A DNA stretch of 8,783 nt. It comes from CAYJOG01 sp964371695 [NCBI: uncultured bacterium]. Its GTDB lineage: Bacteria > CAYJOG01. Positions 1-5,219 of the stretch are shown here, one piece after another (the stretch's first letter is position 1; each line of letters starts with the position of its first letter). A program made the position numbers and the translations under genes. Under the pieces are notes generated by a model. That model did no database searches. It had not been told where the DNA came from and saw only the letters and a program-made list of their open reading frames with translations. The stretch spans positions 1 through 8,783 of the forward strand of contig CAYJOG010000091.1 of the NCBI GenBank assembly GCA_964371695.1, read 5' to 3'.

Positions 1-779
1 GCGGCCTGGACGGCGCGGGCTTGACCAGCGCGGCGCTTACCAGTCTGGAGCGGGGTTTCATGCTGCTGGAGTTCCCCTATCTGTTCAAGGACTTCGGCGA
101 AGCCCATTACGTCATGGACAAAGCCATTTATCCCGAACTCTCACAGCGCCTGAAAAGCCGCAACCTGCACACCGTGGATTTCATGGAAAACGGCTTTATG
201 CAGCTCATCACCAAAGGCCCGGTGAACAAGGTGGAGGATCTGCGCAAGCTCAAAATAGGCAGTTGGGAAAGCCCCGTGCAGATGACTTTCTGGAAAAACC
301 TGGGGGCCAGCGCCCGCGCCCTGGCCGTGACCGAGGTGCCCAGCGCCTATGCCACGGGTCTGGTCAACGCCGGAGCCAACGGCTTCAGCGCCGCAGCTTC
401 GTTTGACTTCGTGCTGGGCAGCGCCGTGAAGCGCCCCACCATCTATATCACCCACACCGATCACCTCTTTCAGGCCGGTGTGCTGGTGTTTTCCAATGGC
501 AGCCTCAACCGTGTGCCCAAAAACCAGCAGGCCATTTTGCTCTCAGAGCTGAAATCCATGGCCCAGGTGATTCGCCAGCAGGTGCCCAAAGACGAAGCAG
601 CCGCCGTGACCAAACTTAAACGCCTGAAATACAACGTGGTGGAGCCGCCGGCGCTTTTGGTAAAGCAACTCAGGGCGGCAGGGGCCAAAACCACCCGCGA
701 ACTGGCCCCCAAGGTGGGGAAGGGGTTCTATCAGAAAGTGCTCAAAACCCAGGTGGATTACCGGAAAAAGCACAAATAG
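1..779 (+). CDS. TRAP transporter solute-binding protein, DctP family (5' partial)
   Basis: This is the C-terminal 258 residues of a periplasmic binding protein of a tripartite ATP-independent periplasmic (TRAP) transporter, which delivers a small organic acid or similar solute to a DctQM membrane permease. The reading frame is open to the left edge (from base 3, GLDGAGLTSAALTSLERGF), so the signal peptide and first lobe lie outside. The visible part has the family's order: a hydrophobic LLEFPYLFKD segment; then NGFMQLITKGPVNKVEDLRKLKIG, split here as NGFMQLITKGPVNKV and EDLRKLKIG, where families carry the 'PVKSPEDLKGLKIR' hinge; then GASARALAVTEVPSAYATGLVNAG, read as GASARALAVTEVPSAY followed by ATGLVNAG, corresponding to '[23 protein letters not shown]'. 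The conserved arginine expected in LKIR is replaced by glycine (LKIGSWESP), which may alter carboxylate binding. The C-terminus is lysine-rich (VDYRKKHK). No DctQ or DctM follows, so permease genes, if present, are upstream. The substrate cannot be read from sequence. Confidence 0.85.
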   Translation, partial: GLDGAGLTSAALTSLERGFMLLEFPYLFKDFGEAHYVMDKAIYPELSQRLKSRNLHTVDFMENGFMQLITKGPVNKVEDLRKLKIGSWESPVQMTFWKNLGASARALAVTEVPSAYATGLVNAGANGFSAAASFDFVLGSAVKRPTIYITHTDHLFQAGVLVFSNGSLNRVPKNQQAILLSELKSMAQVIRQQVPKDEAAAVTKLKRLKYNVVEPPALLVKQLRAAGAKTTRELAPKVGKGFYQKVLKTQVDYRKKHK

Positions 780-795
780 TAAGAAAAAAACCAGT

Positions 796-822
796 TTTGG
801 TGGGGCAGGCGTCTCGCCTGCC
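796..822 (+). repeat. REP-like hairpin, family I, copy 1
   Basis: A perfect 8-bp stem (804-811 with 815-822, GGCAGGCG / CGCCTGCC) closes a TCT loop and is preceded directly by GTGG at 800-803. This is the layout of REP elements: a short conserved tetranucleotide followed by an imperfect or perfect palindrome. A TTTT run (823-826) follows, so on RNA it could also act as a weak terminator for the TRAP gene, whose stop codon is 24 bp upstream. Confidence 0.7.
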
Positions 823-833
823 TTTTATATGAA

Positions 834-862
834 CGCAGGCAGGATGCCTGCGCCACCAGTTT
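834..862 (-). repeat. REP-like hairpin, family I, copy 2 (inverted)
   Basis: A perfect 8-bp stem (834-841 with 845-852, CGCAGGCA / TGCCTGCG) has a GGA loop. CCAC at 853-856 lies directly next to it; this is GTGG on the minus strand. Further flank matches the neighbouring copy (ACTGGTGG here, TTTTGGTGG at 795-803). The two copies face each other 11 bp apart, forming a BIME-like inverted pair in the gap between convergent genes. Confidence 0.7.
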
Positions 863-886
863 CAAGTCGGAAGGATCACTAACCAC

Positions 887-915
887 AAAAAAACGGGCCT
901 ATTGGCCCGTTTTTG
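887..915. terminator. Bidirectional Rho-independent terminator
   Basis: An 11-bp perfect stem (AAAAACGGGCC 889-899 with GGCCCGTTTTT 904-914) closes the four-base loop TATT. The arm ends give a U-tract on both strands: five T on plus, seven on minus. It lies 26 bp past the stop of the minus-strand 62-aa gene, which it most likely serves, and about 110 bp past the TRAP gene. It can stop both converging transcripts. Confidence 0.85.
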
Positions 916-940
916 GGTGTTGCCTGTTCAAGAGAAGGGC

Positions 941-1129
941 TTACGCGCTGATCGCCATCTGGGGCAGGGCGGGCGCTGGGCCATAGGTGGCCACCTTTTC
1001 CTGCTGGGCAATCCAGGCGCTCAGCTCTTCGGGGGTGGGTTGGGTGCTTTTGGCGAAGGTGTACTGGCGGCCCACGTTGCAGAACATGGCGATAACCCCT
1101 TCGGCAAAGCTGTTGGTGATGGTTTTCAT
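941..1129 (-). CDS. Small protein of unknown function (62 aa)
   Basis: I do not recognise this protein. It runs MKTITNSFAEGVIAMFCNVG to PALPQMAISA, 62 residues. The frame stays open further upstream (to 1156), but the ATG at 1129 is preferred because AGGAG at 1136-1140 sits 6 bp before it. The N-terminal half is mildly hydrophobic with one cysteine (residue 17). PTPEELSAWIAQQEKVA (31-47) looks like a short amphipathic helix. The tail is proline/alanine-rich. There is no clear signal peptide or membrane helix. Evidence that the gene is real comes mostly from context: a near-consensus promoter and A-tract upstream, a good ribosome binding site, and a strong terminator 26 bp past the stop. Together they define a compact monocistronic transcript of about 280 nt. 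No maturation, toxin/antitoxin or secretion gene sits next to it, so function stays open. Confidence 0.7.
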   Translation of the reverse strand: MKTITNSFAEGVIAMFCNVGRQYTFAKSTQPTPEELSAWIAQQEKVATYGPAPALPQMAISA

Positions 1130-1142
1130 GGTGTTCTCCTTT

Positions 1143-1167
1143 CGTGTGACAATCATTCTGTCACACG
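1143..1167. promoter_or_regulatory. Perfect 9-bp palindrome at the start site of the 62-aa gene
   Basis: CGTGTGACA (1143-1151) and TGTCACACG (1159-1167) are exact reverse complements with a 7-bp spacer. The element begins 4 bp after the -10 hexamer and ends 3 bp before the ribosome binding site, so it covers the predicted +1. It may be an operator for a dimeric repressor, or a 5'-UTR hairpin that stabilises the mRNA. It is not a standard CRP site: the TGTGA and TCACA half-sites are 11 bp apart, not 6. Confidence 0.6.
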
Positions 1168-1170
1168 CGC

Positions 1171-1220
1171 ATTGTATTACTTATGACTGGCATGTCAATC
1201 AATTTGTTTGGTTTTTTTTT
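1171..1220 (-). promoter_or_regulatory. Strong sigma-70-type promoter with UP-like A-tract
   Basis: On the minus strand a perfect -35 hexamer TTGACA (1198-1193) is followed by 16 bp and TACAAT (1176-1171), one mismatch from TATAAT. Upstream there is a run of nine A (1220-1212) and an A/T-rich stretch to 1201, placed where an UP element would contact the alpha subunit. Predicted start is about 1164, giving a leader of roughly 35 nt to the ATG at 1129. Confidence 0.75.
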
Positions 1221-1247
1221 CTGCACCGAATGGGGTGTTCCATTGGG

Positions 1248-1275
1248 TTGTAAAATGCCTTTCTGGCGATAAAAA
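1248..1275 (+). promoter_or_regulatory. Possible promoter for gshB
   Basis: TTGTAA (1248-1253), a 16-bp spacer and TAAAAA (1270-1275) give a weak sigma-70-like match about 52 bp before the gshB start. It is the best pair I see in the divergent gap but is far from consensus. AAGGA at 1314-1318, 9 bp before the ATG, is the likely ribosome binding site. Confidence 0.3.
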
Positions 1276-1327
1276 GGCCTGAAAAAAGCCGTTTTTTTGA
1301 GAATTCGCCCAGCAAGGACACCCAACC

Positions 1328-2284
1328 ATGGCCAAAACCCCCAAAAAACTCCTGTTTGTTGCAGACCCGCTGCCCAGCCTGAAGCCCAATACCGACAGCA
1401 CCGTGGAGCTGATGCGGGCTGCCTGCGCCGGGGGCTGGCAGGTGTGGGCGGCTTCTTATAACGATCTGGAACTGCGTCAGGGACACGCCGTGGCCTGGGC
1501 TGTGCCGGTGCGGGTGACCGGGCGGCTGGGGGCAGCCCGCCTGAACTGGGGGGAGCGGCAGGTGTTTGAGGCGGCCCAGGCCCAGGCGGTGTTTCTGCGC
1601 AAAGACCCGCCGGTGAACCCCGACTATCTTTATGGTCTTTATTGGGCCGGGCTTTTGCCCGCCAGCGTCAAGATCATCAACCGGCCAGAGGCCATCGCCG
1701 CCAACAACGAAAAGGTGCTGGCCGTGAAATTCGCCCGGTTCATGCCCCCCACAGTCATGACCTGCGACGTGCCCCACCTGCTCACCGTGCTGGCGGAAAT
1801 GGGGGGTCGCATGGTGGTGAAACCCCTGGACGGCTACGCCGGGCGGGGGGTGGTGCTGGTAGAGCAGTCCAACCCCACCCACCAGAGCATTCTGGAGAAT
1901 CTGACCCAGTTTGGCAGCGTGCCGGTGGTGGCCCAGGCGTTTTTGCCGGAAATCAAAAAAGGCGACCTGCGGGTGTTGTTGTGGCGGGGGCGCGTGCTGG
2001 GCGTCATCAGCCGGGTGCCCAAAAAGGGGGATATCCGCAGCAACATGGCCATGGGGGGTACCCCCGTGCCCGCCAGGGTGCCCAGGCCCATTCAGGCCAT
2101 CTGCGACGAAATCGGCCCGGAACTGAACCGCCAGGGGCTGCACTTTTTGGGCCTGGACTTCATTGGGCGCTACCTCACCGAAATCAACTTCACCAGCCCC
2201 ACGGGCTTGGTGAGCGCCAGCCAGTTTGCGGTGCAGGAGCTGGCCCGGCCCATGCTGGGCGAACTGGCCGAGGCCATTTTATAA
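1328..2284 (+). CDS. gshB: Glutathione synthetase (ATP-grasp)
   Basis: This enzyme joins gamma-glutamylcysteine and glycine with ATP to make glutathione in the cytoplasm, the second step of the pathway. At 318 residues it is the usual length (E. coli about 316). Family motifs appear in order: RKDPPVNPDY (91-100), INRPEAIAANNEK (117-129), the ATP-grasp glycine loop KPLDGYAGRGV (165-175), QAFLPEIKKGDLRVLL (203-218), RSNMAMGGTPVPARV (237-251), and the metal/ATP-binding GLDFIGRYLTEINFTSPTG (275-293). The loop reads DGYAGRG where E. coli has DGMGGAS, and INFTSP where many have INVTSP; both look like tolerated changes. The ATG at 1328 has AAGGA 9 bp upstream and gives a normal N-terminal beta strand (KLLFVADPL). 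No gshA is in the window. The gene is divergent from the 62-aa gene and followed 125 bp later by flagellin, which has its own promoter. Confidence 0.96.
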   Translation: MAKTPKKLLFVADPLPSLKPNTDSTVELMRAACAGGWQVWAASYNDLELRQGHAVAWAVPVRVTGRLGAARLNWGERQVFEAAQAQAVFLRKDPPVNPDYLYGLYWAGLLPASVKIINRPEAIAANNEKVLAVKFARFMPPTVMTCDVPHLLTVLAEMGGRMVVKPLDGYAGRGVVLVEQSNPTHQSILENLTQFGSVPVVAQAFLPEIKKGDLRVLLWRGRVLGVISRVPKKGDIRSNMAMGGTPVPARVPRPIQAICDEIGPELNRQGLHFLGLDFIGRYLTEINFTSPTGLVSASQFAVQELARPMLGELAEAIL

Positions 2285-2346
2285 GGCAAAAATCCGAGGG
2301 CTTTATATATCCAGGCCAGGTTTCTGCTTTGTGACAATTTTTTCAC

Positions 2347-2373
2347 TTAAGTATTTCCAGGGAGGCCCGATAC
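2347..2373 (+). promoter_or_regulatory. Sigma-28 (FliA)-type flagellin promoter
   Basis: TTAAGTAT (2347-2354), exactly 11 bp, then CCCGATAC (2366-2373) matches the sigma-28 consensus TAAAGTTT-N11-GCCGATAA at 6 of 8 bases in each box with ideal spacing. It lies 36 bp before the flagellin ATG, with the predicted start near 2380. This is the class of promoter used for late flagellar genes. Confidence 0.75.
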
Positions 2374-2409
2374 AGGACAAGAGAAGCAAAAAAGCTGGCC
2401 CTTGCCCCC

Positions 2410-3351
2410 ATGTCCATCATCAACACCAACATCAATGCGCTCACAGGTTTATCCAACCTGCGCAAGACCAATCTGGGCATCAAAAATTCTCTTGAGAAGC
2501 TTTCCAGCGGTTACCGCATCAACAAGGCAGCGGATGATCCGTCGGGTCTGGCCATTTCTCTTGGCATGAAGGGCCAAGTGGGTGGCATGGACATGGCCAT
2601 CCAGAACGCAGAAGACGGCATCAACATGATCCAGACTGCCGATGGCGCGCTGGAAGAAAGCCGCCAGATTGCCCAGCGCATGCGCGACATTGCCGTGCGG
2701 GGGGCCAACCAGTCCACCCTCAGCACCTCCGACCAGCAGAAACTTTACGAAGAGTTCATGTCCCTGGCCGCCGAACTGGTGCGCAAAAACGATGCGGTTA
2801 CCTTCAACACCAAGAACATTCTGAACAACCCGGAATTTGACCCCAACGACCCCACGTTCACCACCGCCCCGGTGCTGCAGGTGGGGGCCGACAACGGTGG
2901 CGAGTTCCGCATGGGCGTCACCATTCGCAGCCTCACCTATTTCTCCGGCAGCTTCAACGCCGGCACACTCACAATGGACTCGTTCGTGACCATCGTGGGC
3001 ACGGATTACACCCCCAACGACGGCGCGGGTCTTGCGTTTCCGCTGCTCAACCCGCCGCCAGACATTTCCAGCGGTTTTCAGGGCCTGATTGACTTCACCG
3101 ATGAGTTGATTTCAGAGGTTGGCCGCATCCGGGCCGAACTGGGTGTGCGCCAGCGGCGTCTGGTGAACATCATCAACGACCTCACTGTGCAGGACATCAA
3201 CATCAGCGCGTCCAAAAGTCGCATTCTCGACGCCAACATGTCCACCGAAATCACCGAATTCACCAAGCTCCAGATTCTCCAGCAGTCCGGCACGGCCATC
3301 CTGGCGCAGGCCAACGCCCAGCCCCAGAGCGTGCTGCAACTGTTGCAGTAA
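2410..3351 (+). CDS. fliC: Flagellin (short, D0-D1 type)
   Basis: This is the structural subunit of the flagellar filament, exported by the flagellar type III system. At 313 residues it is short. The conserved N-terminal D0/D1 region runs from MSIINTNINAL through SSGYRINKAADDPSGLAIS (32-50) and QNAEDGINMIQTADGAL (65-81) to about residue 138. The C-terminal D1/D0 region runs from about 223 to AILAQANAQPQSVLQLLQ (296-313). Only about 85 residues (139-222) lie between, so the outer D2/D3 domains are reduced or absent. The segment QRMRDIAVRGAN (89-100) matches the D1 stretch used for subunit packing and, in other bacteria, TLR5 recognition. The ATG at 2410 is fixed by homology, yet no clear Shine-Dalgarno sequence precedes it; the eight bases before it are pyrimidine-rich. 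No fliS, fliD, flaG or other flagellar gene is adjacent, so this is an orphan locus. The symbol fliC is generic; it could be one of several flagellin copies. Confidence 0.95.
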   Translation: MSIINTNINALTGLSNLRKTNLGIKNSLEKLSSGYRINKAADDPSGLAISLGMKGQVGGMDMAIQNAEDGINMIQTADGALEESRQIAQRMRDIAVRGANQSTLSTSDQQKLYEEFMSLAAELVRKNDAVTFNTKNILNNPEFDPNDPTFTTAPVLQVGADNGGEFRMGVTIRSLTYFSGSFNAGTLTMDSFVTIVGTDYTPNDGAGLAFPLLNPPPDISSGFQGLIDFTDELISEVGRIRAELGVRQRRLVNIINDLTVQDINISASKSRILDANMSTEITEFTKLQILQQSGTAILAQANAQPQSVLQLLQ

Positions 3352-3364
3352 CCATCTTTTGCTC

Positions 3365-3387
3365 TTTGGTGGCGCAGGCATCTTGCC
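3365..3387 (+). repeat. REP-like element, family I, copy 3 (truncated)
   Basis: GGTGGCGCAGGCATCTTGCC (3368-3387) repeats the family I sequence seen at 796-862, with GTGG at 3369-3372. Only a 4-bp stem (3377-3380 with 3384-3387) remains. The far arm ends where the 78-bp repeat starts, as if the element were cut or overwritten there. Confidence 0.55.
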
Positions 3388-3464
3388 CATAGCTGCTGAC
3401 TTTTGGCATGAAATCAGGGTTTTAAGCATTTTACAGGAGTAGGCGCGGTGTCCATTGCTGTTAG
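3387..3464 (+). repeat. 78-bp repeat, copy 1
   Basis: The reverse complement of this segment aligns without gaps to 3755-3832, with roughly three quarters of bases identical by my count. Exact blocks include the 13-mer CCATTGCTGTTAG (3452-3464) at the end and an 11-base block containing GAGTAGGCGCG. GTAG at 3439-3442 precedes a decayed palindrome, suggesting the repeat itself contains a REP. The 13-mer occurs a third time at 3555-3567. Confidence 0.65.
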
Positions 3465-3474
3465 CCTTACGAGA

Positions 3475-3498
3475 GTAGCGGCGACGCCCCCGTCGCCG
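3475..3498 (+). repeat. REP-like hairpin, family III
   Basis: GTAG (3475-3478) is followed immediately by a perfect 8-bp stem, CGGCGACG (3479-3486) and CGTCGCCG (3491-3498), with a CCCC loop. It is the clearest GTAG-plus-hairpin element in the window. Confidence 0.65.
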
Positions 3499-3534
3499 TG
3501 AACGGCAAAAACGCCTGATTTTGCTTTGATTGTT

Positions 3535-3567
3535 GCGCGACGGGGGCGTCGCGCCCATTGCTGTTAG
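3535..3567 (-). repeat. REP-like hairpin, family III, inverted, with 13-mer tail
   Basis: A perfect 8-bp stem, GCGCGACG (3535-3542) and CGTCGCGC (3547-3554), has a GGGG loop. The core GACGGGGGCGTC is the reverse complement of the core of the hairpin at 3479-3498, so the two form an inverted pair about 36 bp apart. The 13-mer CCATTGCTGTTAG (3555-3567), shared with the 78-bp repeats, follows directly. No GTAG head is visible on this copy. Confidence 0.6.
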
Positions 3568-3582
3568 GTTTGTGAGAAACGT

Positions 3583-3604
3583 CCCGGATTATCGGGGGTT
3601 TTTT
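3583..3604 (+). terminator. Weak terminator-like hairpin
   Basis: CCCGG (3583-3587) pairs with TCGGG (3592-3596, one G-U pair) over a four-base loop, followed after GG by six T (3599-3604). The stem is short, so termination is uncertain. It would be the first such signal downstream of the flagellin. Confidence 0.35.
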
Positions 3605-3607
3605 GAG

Positions 3608-3632
3608 GTAGCCCCGGCGTCTCGCCGGGAGT
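3608..3632 (+). repeat. REP-like hairpin, family II, copy 1
   Basis: GTAG (3608-3611), one C, then a perfect 7-bp stem CCCGGCG (3613-3619) and CGCCGGG (3623-3629) with a TCT loop. The 11-base core GGCGTCTCGCC (3616-3626) is identical to that of the family I hairpin at 808-818. Confidence 0.7.
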
Positions 3633-3702
3633 GTCAACCGCGCCAAAGGCGCACACCATTCAGATTCCTCTTCGTATTTCCCTGAAAAACCCCTGTTTGG
3701 TG

Positions 3703-3721
3703 ACGCCTTCGGCGTTTTTTT
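3703..3721 (+). terminator. Rho-independent terminator
   Basis: A perfect 5-bp stem ACGCC (3703-3707) and GGCGT (3711-3715) with a TTC loop runs into seven T (3715-3721). It points along the plus strand, 352 bp after the flagellin stop. It would end any flagellin read-through, or a short RNA started inside the repeat region. Confidence 0.6.
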
Positions 3722-3746
3722 ACTCCCGGCGGGACGCCGGGGCTAC
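3722..3746 (-). repeat. REP-like hairpin, family II, copy 2 (inverted)
   Basis: This 25-bp segment equals the reverse complement of 3608-3632 at 24 of 25 positions; the one change is in the loop (GGA for AGA). The stem is CCCGGCG (3725-3731) with CGCCGGG (3735-3741), and CTAC at 3743-3746 is GTAG on the minus strand. The two copies flank 89 bp that end in the terminator. Confidence 0.7.
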
Positions 3747-3754
3747 CAATAAAA

Positions 3755-3832
3755 CTAACAGCAATGGGCGTCGCGCCTACTCATGTAAAGTGTGCAAAAC
3801 TTTGGTTTCTTATCAAAAGTTAGCAGCGATGG
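3755..3832 (-). repeat. 78-bp repeat, copy 2 (inverted)
   Basis: This is the inverted partner of 3387-3464, the same length with no gaps. It starts with the exact 13-mer CTAACAGCAATGG (3755-3767) and includes GGCG/CGCC pairing (3767-3770 with 3774-3777) beside CTAC (3777-3780), again a GTAG-headed small palindrome on the minus strand. The right end (GATGG, 3828-3832) passes into a separate 8-bp inverted repeat. Confidence 0.65.
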
Positions 3833-3862
3833 AACCGCCCCTGTCAAGCCCCTTGGGCGGTT
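3833..3862. repeat. Inverted repeat near the end of the exported-protein gene
   Basis: AACCGCCC (3833-3840) and GGGCGGTT (3855-3862) are exact reverse complements with a 14-bp loop, 22 bp past the stop of the minus-strand gene. An alternative overlapping pairing of GTCAA (3843-3847) with TTGAC (3860-3864) is possible. No T-run follows on either strand, so it is not a standard terminator. Confidence 0.4.
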
Positions 3863-3883
3863 GACGCCAGCCAATAGAAATCA

Positions 3884-5218
3884 TCACGGCGGCGGTTCGG
3901 ACCCAAGTTCCAGGGCCTTGACCAAGGGCAGGGTGGGGCTGTTTTTGCCCACCAGTTCCGGGTCAGCGGCGAGAATCAGCGCCACCACGGCGTCGTTCTG
4001 GCGCTCAAACACCCACAGGTGGCCATAAAAGGGGCCGAAGTGGCTGCTGAAGGTGGCTTCGTAGGTGGGGTAGGTGAGGAAAGCTGCTTCGGAATCGTGA
4101 ATCTTCTGTGCCCCCAGGCTGTTCAGGATGGCCCGGCCCAGTACGGGAGCAGGGTTTTGGGGCGGTGTGGCCAGTTCGGTGGACAGTTCCTTCCATCGGC
4201 TGCGGTCTAGTGAAGCCACCTTGAAAAAACTCCCCTCCGTCTGGCTGAAGACCAGGGCAGGCCAGCGGCCCAGCAGCACACCCTGTGTGGGCGCAGGCGG
4301 AGCAGGCGCGTTGGCCGATTCCCGCCCCTGGGGCAGCGAGAGGCGCAGGGAATCCAGCAGCCAAGTGGTGCGCAGGTCTTCTTTCCAGGTTTTGACGCCG
4401 GTGGTGGGCATCAGCAGGCGGCGGGCCTGTTCCAGCGCCCGCCAGCGCACCGCCGGGGGCAGGGTGGTGTCCTGATACACCTCCAGGGCCAGTCGGGGAA
4501 TGGTGGCGGAAAGCAAACCACCTGTGGGGCCAGACGAAAGGGTGTTGATGAGTGAAAAGACGGCATCCTTGTCCTGCGCGGCCGAGGCGGCGTCGCTCCA
4601 CTGCAAAGCCAGGAAGGCCACGTCCCCGGCGGTGAAGGCCAGCACCTGAGCCACCTGATCCGGGATTTCCGTGGACACGTTCATCCACACCGGCGGCGGC
4701 GTCAGGGTTGAGGAGGGGGTGAGTTCGGCTTCTTCCAGCACTTCACCCAGCCAACCCGCACCGTGGCGGGCCAGATGACGGGGAATGGTTTTGTTTTCGG
4801 GCGGGGCGAGGGCGGACCAGTCCCACCAGCCGCCAAAGGCGGTGTGCAGGTTTACGCCGCACAGCAGGGTGCGCCGATAGGCCGAGGCATCGGGCATGTT
4901 TTTGGGTTTCAGCCACCACAGGGGCTGGGCCGAGGCGATGGGGCAGGTGTCGGTGGCCCCGGTGGCCAGCACGTCAAAACGGTCTTCCAGCAAAGCGCGG
5001 GGCGCGCCCAGAATGTCGGGTGTGCCGGGGGTGAGGTCCAGGCCGTTTTGCAGTTGGGTGAGGAGGTCGTCATTGACCGAGCCGGGGTTCTGGTCCAGCG
5101 TGCTCAGCACCGAGACGCCCCCCACCGGGGCGGCAGGCGGCTTGACCTTCTGGATGCCCTCGGCGCGGCAAAGGCCCATGGTGGCCAGCAGCCAAAAGCA
5201 GGCCCCGGTCCACCGCAA
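3884..5218 (-). CDS. Exported protein of unknown function, co-transcribed with pilT-like gene
   Basis: I do not recognise a family. The TTG at 5218 is preferred: GGGAG lies 8 bp upstream and it begins 1 bp after the pilT-like stop, giving 444 residues. An upstream TTG at 5242 would overlap pilT by 23 bp and add eight residues. Residues 1-19 (MRWTGACFWLLATMGLCRA) form a Sec signal peptide with likely cleavage at CRA/EG. No lipobox is seen, because the residue before cysteine is leucine. The mature protein has two cysteines about 28 residues apart (92 and 120) that could form a disulfide, a tryptophan-rich patch between and just after them (PLWWLKP, GGWWDWSAL), a helical middle, and proline-rich stretches (APAPPAPTQ). 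There is no further membrane segment, so it is probably periplasmic. Its tight linkage to a pilus motor suggests a role in type IV pili or surface attachment, but that is inference from position only. Confidence 0.75.
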   Translation of the reverse strand: MRWTGACFWLLATMGLCRAEGIQKVKPPAAPVGGVSVLSTLDQNPGSVNDDLLTQLQNGLDLTPGTPDILGAPRALLEDRFDVLATGATDTCPIASAQPLWWLKPKNMPDASAYRRTLLCGVNLHTAFGGWWDWSALAPPENKTIPRHLARHGAGWLGEVLEEAELTPSSTLTPPPVWMNVSTEIPDQVAQVLAFTAGDVAFLALQWSDAASAAQDKDAVFSLINTLSSGPTGGLLSATIPRLALEVYQDTTLPPAVRWRALEQARRLLMPTTGVKTWKEDLRTTWLLDSLRLSLPQGRESANAPAPPAPTQGVLLGRWPALVFSQTEGSFFKVASLDRSRWKELSTELATPPQNPAPVLGRAILNSLGAQKIHDSEAAFLTYPTYEATFSSHFGPFYGHLWVFERQNDAVVALILAADPELVGKNSPTLPLVKALELGSEPPP

Positions 5219-5219
5219 T

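Noticed and set aside
1271-1298. Terminator-like A-tract/GGC...GCC/T-tract before gshB
   Set aside because: Only a 3-bp GC stem with a nine-base loop; too weak, and would sit inside the gshB leader.
1199-2143. 314-aa minus-strand open frame
   Set aside because: Antisense to gshB, whose conserved motifs are unmistakable; product is His/Gly/Pro-rich with no recognisable domain.
2330-2348. Possible CRP/FNR-like site (TTGTGACA ... TTCAC) upstream of the flagellin promoter
   Set aside because: Half-site spacing is wrong for CRP or FNR and the arms match over only four bases.
2370-2381. CsrA-like motif (ATACAGGACAAG) before flagellin
   Set aside because: It lies at or upstream of the predicted transcription start and lacks the full consensus, so it is probably not in the mRNA.
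3112-3558. 148-aa minus-strand open frame
   Set aside because: The first half is translated repeat DNA and the second half is antisense to the conserved end of flagellin.
3366-3862. CRISPR array
   Set aside because: Repeats are palindromic, differ in sequence and orientation and have no regular spacing or spacers of constant length.
3631-3864. 77-aa plus-strand open frame in the repeat region
   Set aside because: Its sequence is a translation of the family II REP, the terminator and the 78-bp repeat; a related peptide appears from the other repeat copy. No ribosome binding site or coding character.
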